Shown here piece after piece: positions 63,701 to 64,000 of a stretch of DNA of 64,000 bases. Location: contig JAUJPP010000005.1 of assembly GCA_030562195.1 (NCBI GenBank), positions 6,816,826 through 6,880,825 of the forward strand. The letters run 5' to 3'. Origin of the DNA: Nipponacmea schrenckii. Its lineage: Eukaryota > Mollusca > Gastropoda > Lottiidae. Each line of letters starts with the position of its first letter. The first letter of the stretch is position 1. Position numbers and translations under genes: made by a program. Under the pieces are notes generated by a model. It was not told the origin of the DNA, searched no databases, and saw only the letters and a program-made list of their open reading frames with translations.

Positions 63701-63835
63701 CTGTAGAGGGAGACTACGATACCATGCAGTGTCGAGGTTATCCAGGCACTGGTAACTGTTGGTGTTCAGATTTAGATGGCAGAATGATCCCGTCTACCAA
63801 TATGGGACAACCTAATGTACCTGACTGTGAATTAG
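36709..63835 (+). CDS. Secreted or membrane proteoglycan-like protein with thyroglobulin type-1 domain (5' part)
   Basis: Exons read as 36709-36786, 58449-58511, 62567-62696 and 63602-63835, continuing past the window; phases 0, 0, 1, 1 agree at each junction. The first exon encodes a signal peptide (MLPKKLLFLVSLFALVVGIL). The second gives YHNADNLIDIDLYSMPM. The third is Gly-Ser and Asp rich, with GGSGSG followed by seven Asp and then GGSGSGSG: Ser-Gly dipeptides beside acidic residues are typical glycosaminoglycan attachment sites. The fourth is a thyroglobulin type-1 domain with C-EQLRRA, YVPRC, YDTMQC, CWCS and PDC. Such domains occur in testicans, nidogens, SMOCs and cysteine-protease inhibitors; the visible part does not decide among these or a lineage-specific protein. 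The first donor (GAG then GTTGGT) is not consensus, but the same form is used in VPS13B at 5598. Intron 1 is about 21.7 kb and further small exons in it cannot be excluded. Confidence 0.72.
36787..38054. other. Start of long intron 1, no exon seen
   Basis: AT-rich sequence with a C run at about 36893-36908. No tandem array and no supported exon. Confidence 0.5.
38055..38665 (-). repeat. 40-bp satellite array, inverted relative to the 56-kb array
   Basis: About 15 copies of AAGTTATTACAAACTTCATC followed by TTATACATCTTCACAATGTC. Period 40 with small indels at about 38315, 38345, 38532 and 38612. All three plus frames are partly open because the repeat lacks stops, which is not evidence of coding. 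Confidence 0.95.
38815..39445. repeat. 58-bp satellite array
   Basis: About 11 nearly identical copies of ATATACAAGGATGATATTTG, AATATTGAATACTGTAGTAT, ATTAAACTATTCTATGTG. Confidence 0.95.
39446..42054. other. Intronic DNA, no exon seen
   Basis: AT-rich. A TGGAGTTTTACATCTAA word at about 39598 is a fragment of the dispersed element. Two ~45-bp stretches around 39900 and 40045 share AAGGTAAACAGTGGTTG and TAGGTTGGAATCT. Nothing else supported. Confidence 0.45.
42055..42335 (+). repeat. 59-bp tandem array related to the dispersed element
   Basis: About four to five copies of GAATGGAGTTTTACATCCTA, CTTATCAGACGGAATGGGCT, AGTGAAGACAGAATGAAAT; the last copies are degenerate. Confidence 0.88.
42828..42940. 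repeat. Two-copy ~60-bp tandem duplication
   Basis: Two copies of TTAGTGAGC ... CCACAG followed by TCCCTCTGGTCAGTCAGGC. Confidence 0.8.
43585..43842 (-). repeat. Three spaced copies of a 32-bp motif with hammerhead-like core boxes
   Basis: Copies at 43585-43616, 43691-43722 and 43811-43842, spaced 106 and 120 bp. On the minus strand each reads TCCTGATGA, a short self-complementary segment, then (G/A)AAACA(T/C)GTG or a close variant. CTGATGA and GAAAC are the two hammerhead ribozyme core boxes, but stems I and III are not evident, so this is only a resemblance. Confidence 0.4.
43843..45824. other. Intronic DNA, no exon seen
   Basis: AT-rich with a few G- or C-rich runs at about 45363-45420. 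A CTCTTCTAGACACCTGATA word at about 44928 recurs twice near 54420-54490, so a small dispersed repeat is present. Confidence 0.45.
45825..46265. repeat. Variable-length G-rich minisatellite
   Basis: Around 22 copies of a unit based on GGGTTATATCTGGGTAGG or GGGCAGG, with spacing alternating between about 17 and 26 bases. Confidence 0.9.
46266..47059. other. Intronic DNA, no exon seen
   Basis: Holds a tail-like fragment of the dispersed element at about 46620-46700 (CCTACATCATTGACAGGCG) and otherwise nothing supported. Confidence 0.4.
47060..47560. repeat. Low-complexity T/A homopolymer region
   Basis: Long T and A runs broken by GGG or CCC triplets, with no clean period. Composition differs sharply from its surroundings and may partly be an assembly or polishing artefact. 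Confidence 0.65.
47570..47985. repeat. 54-bp minisatellite
   Basis: Seven to eight copies of CACAAGATATATAGATATAC, TACTTCTAGGTTTATTACAT, ACTACGTTTCTAAA. The first copies, next to the homopolymer region, are degenerate. Confidence 0.9.
48255..50490 (-). repeat. Long 51-bp satellite array, inverted relative to 31.9 kb
   Basis: About 44 copies of TTCATTTCATTAGTCCAATA, AGATACAGAACAGTAGGATA, TAAAACTCTAT: the reverse complement of the array at 31905-32465. Unit variants differ at the same few sites (AAACTC, AAACAC, AAGCTC, AAACAA; TTAGTCC, TCAGTCC, TTAGTAC). The 51-base period leaves the 5' part of a plus-strand frame open as a 17-residue repeat, but this is a consequence of the period. Confidence 0.96.
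50491..52084. other. Intronic DNA, no exon seen
   Basis: Degenerate satellite continues to about 50670 (CATTTCATTTCATT words). Beyond that, nothing supported. Confidence 0.45.
52085..52675. repeat. 23-bp array with an internal change of consensus
   Basis: To about 52525 the unit is TATTTTAATAGGGATACAAT followed by ATG. From there to 52675 it becomes GGGTCACAATACATATTGTA followed by CTA, keeping the same period. About 25 copies in total. Confidence 0.9.
53100..53780. repeat. 61-bp satellite array
   Basis: About 11 copies of ACAACTAAAACAGAACCTGA, AACATGTTGTTTCTCAGAGT, TCCAGGCTGTGCTATCTTCAG, with one- or two-base indels. Confidence 0.95.
53781..55096. other. Intronic DNA, no exon seen
   Basis: Contains two copies of CTTACTCTTCTAGACACCTG at about 54421 and 54467, and a somewhat GC-richer stretch at about 54840-55050 with an open minus frame of 63 codons that I could not relate to a family. 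Confidence 0.4.
55097..55248. repeat. Near-perfect inverted repeat (59-bp arms, 34-base loop)
   Basis: Left arm 55097-55155 starts TATAGGCACAGCTTTATGG and ends ATGCAATGTTTCGACG. The right arm, 55190-55248, is its reverse complement with one mismatch. The loop contains CCCCCGCCGTCCTCAGG. It looks like a foldback or MITE-like element; a target duplication is not obvious. Confidence 0.9.
55249..56282. other. Intronic DNA, no exon seen
   Basis: AT-rich. At 56177-56240 three copies of ATGGGCACCCTT with CATGA spacers occur. Confidence 0.45.
56283..56945 (+). repeat. 40-bp satellite array, inverted relative to the 38-kb array
   Basis: Starts with the dispersed head CTATTGTAGTCAAGGTATAA, then about 11 copies of ACTTGACATTGTGAAGATGT followed by ATAAGATGAAGTTTGTAATA to 56765, an interruption, and one or two more copies to 56945. 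It is the reverse complement of 38055-38665. Confidence 0.95.
57235..57525 (+). repeat. ~80-bp repeat family, fourth location
   Basis: Three to four copies of GACCAAGGACCAGCTGGTAG, AAAGGATCCTT and CCTAAGTTGTTATCCTTGTA, same family as 98-380. Confidence 0.8.
58512..61060. other. Intron 2 of the thyroglobulin-domain gene, first part
   Basis: AT-rich, no exon supported. A CACCTGATACCACCTGATAC run lies at about 59634-59666. Confidence 0.45.
61080..61590. repeat. Mixed repeats including a hAT-like terminus word
   Basis: Two copies of GTATTGACTGGAAGTGAACAC-like sequence, then CAGGGGCGTAGCGTGACC at 61158, which resembles a common hAT transposon terminal sequence. After that, two ~80-bp copies of CATAACCAACACAAGGTTTT, ACTTTTTAGGTTAATT, and GTTTTACCGACGGTTCCA words. 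No complete element was recognised. Confidence 0.45.
62855..63550. repeat. 54-bp satellite array just before the thyroglobulin-domain exon
   Basis: About 13 copies of CTATAGGAGAGTATCTCTTA, TAACACCTAATACTAGTGTC, CTAGGCCAGTGCTT. The array ends about 50 bases before the exon at 63602. The 54-base period leaves a plus frame open as an 18-residue repeat with no relation to the flanking exons. Confidence 0.93.
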
Positions 63836-64000
63836 GTAAGTGAAATATGTTACTGGATAATCTATAATTCAACATCGCTTTCTATCAGTCTGGCATATCT
63901 TTCTGATACAGTTCTATAATGTAAGGGAAATAACTCTATTTATTGGGATAACTAATGCAATTAATACAGACCACAATTGACTTTAACTTTACCTTATCCA

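Noticed and set aside
1..64000. CRISPR arrays, operons or bacterial elements
   Set aside because: The direct repeats have no unique spacers, and the genes have introns; the sequence is eukaryotic.
1..64000. tRNA or rRNA genes
   Set aside because: No convincing internal promoter boxes or cloverleaf arms were noticed by eye; a covariance search was not possible.

Overview
The window is nuclear DNA from an invertebrate animal. Genes are split by GT-AG introns, the base composition is AT-rich, and tandem repeats are very abundant. Gene content (a T-brain class T-box gene, a VPS13B orthologue, a claudin-like gene and a kringle/sushi membrane protein with a C-terminal module I associate with molluscan proteins) suggests a lophotrochozoan, most likely a marine mollusc such as a gastropod. 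The species is not determined. A gap of exactly 500 N (26870-27369) shows this is a scaffolded assembly.

Layout. (1) 423-5986, plus strand: the last ~1,116 codons of VPS13B; the 5' part lies outside the window. (2) 8395-15376, minus strand: a complete or nearly complete 12-exon gene, all introns phase 1. It encodes a ~960-residue membrane protein with sushi, galactose-binding-like and two kringle modules, a 16-residue Thr-rich repeat stalk and one C-terminal membrane span. (3) 17249-24022, plus strand: a complete six-exon T-box gene of the Tbr/Eomes class (616 aa). (4) 29574-30695, minus strand: a three-exon claudin/PMP22-like four-span protein (~203 aa). (5) 36709-63835 and beyond, plus strand: the 5' part of a secreted or membrane protein with a signal peptide, a Ser-Gly/Asp-rich segment that looks like a glycosaminoglycan attachment region, and a thyroglobulin type-1 domain. 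Its first intron is about 21.7 kb. Adjacent genes alternate in orientation: VPS13B and the kringle gene are tail-to-tail, the kringle gene and Tbr head-to-head, Tbr and the claudin-like gene tail-to-tail, and the claudin-like and thyroglobulin genes head-to-head. I see no functional link among them.

The rest is introns and intergenic DNA dominated by minisatellites with units of 20-80 bp. At least two satellite families are related to short dispersed elements also present in the window: a 51/59/60-bp family that resembles the head of a ~250-bp dispersed element, and a 40-bp family. The 40-bp family forms two inverted arrays about 18 kb apart inside the same long intron. There is also a near-perfect 59-bp inverted repeat (55097-55248) and a three-copy motif with hammerhead-like core boxes (43585-43842).

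All exon boundaries were placed by hand from splice signals, reading-frame continuity and protein-family likeness. No alignments or database searches were run.
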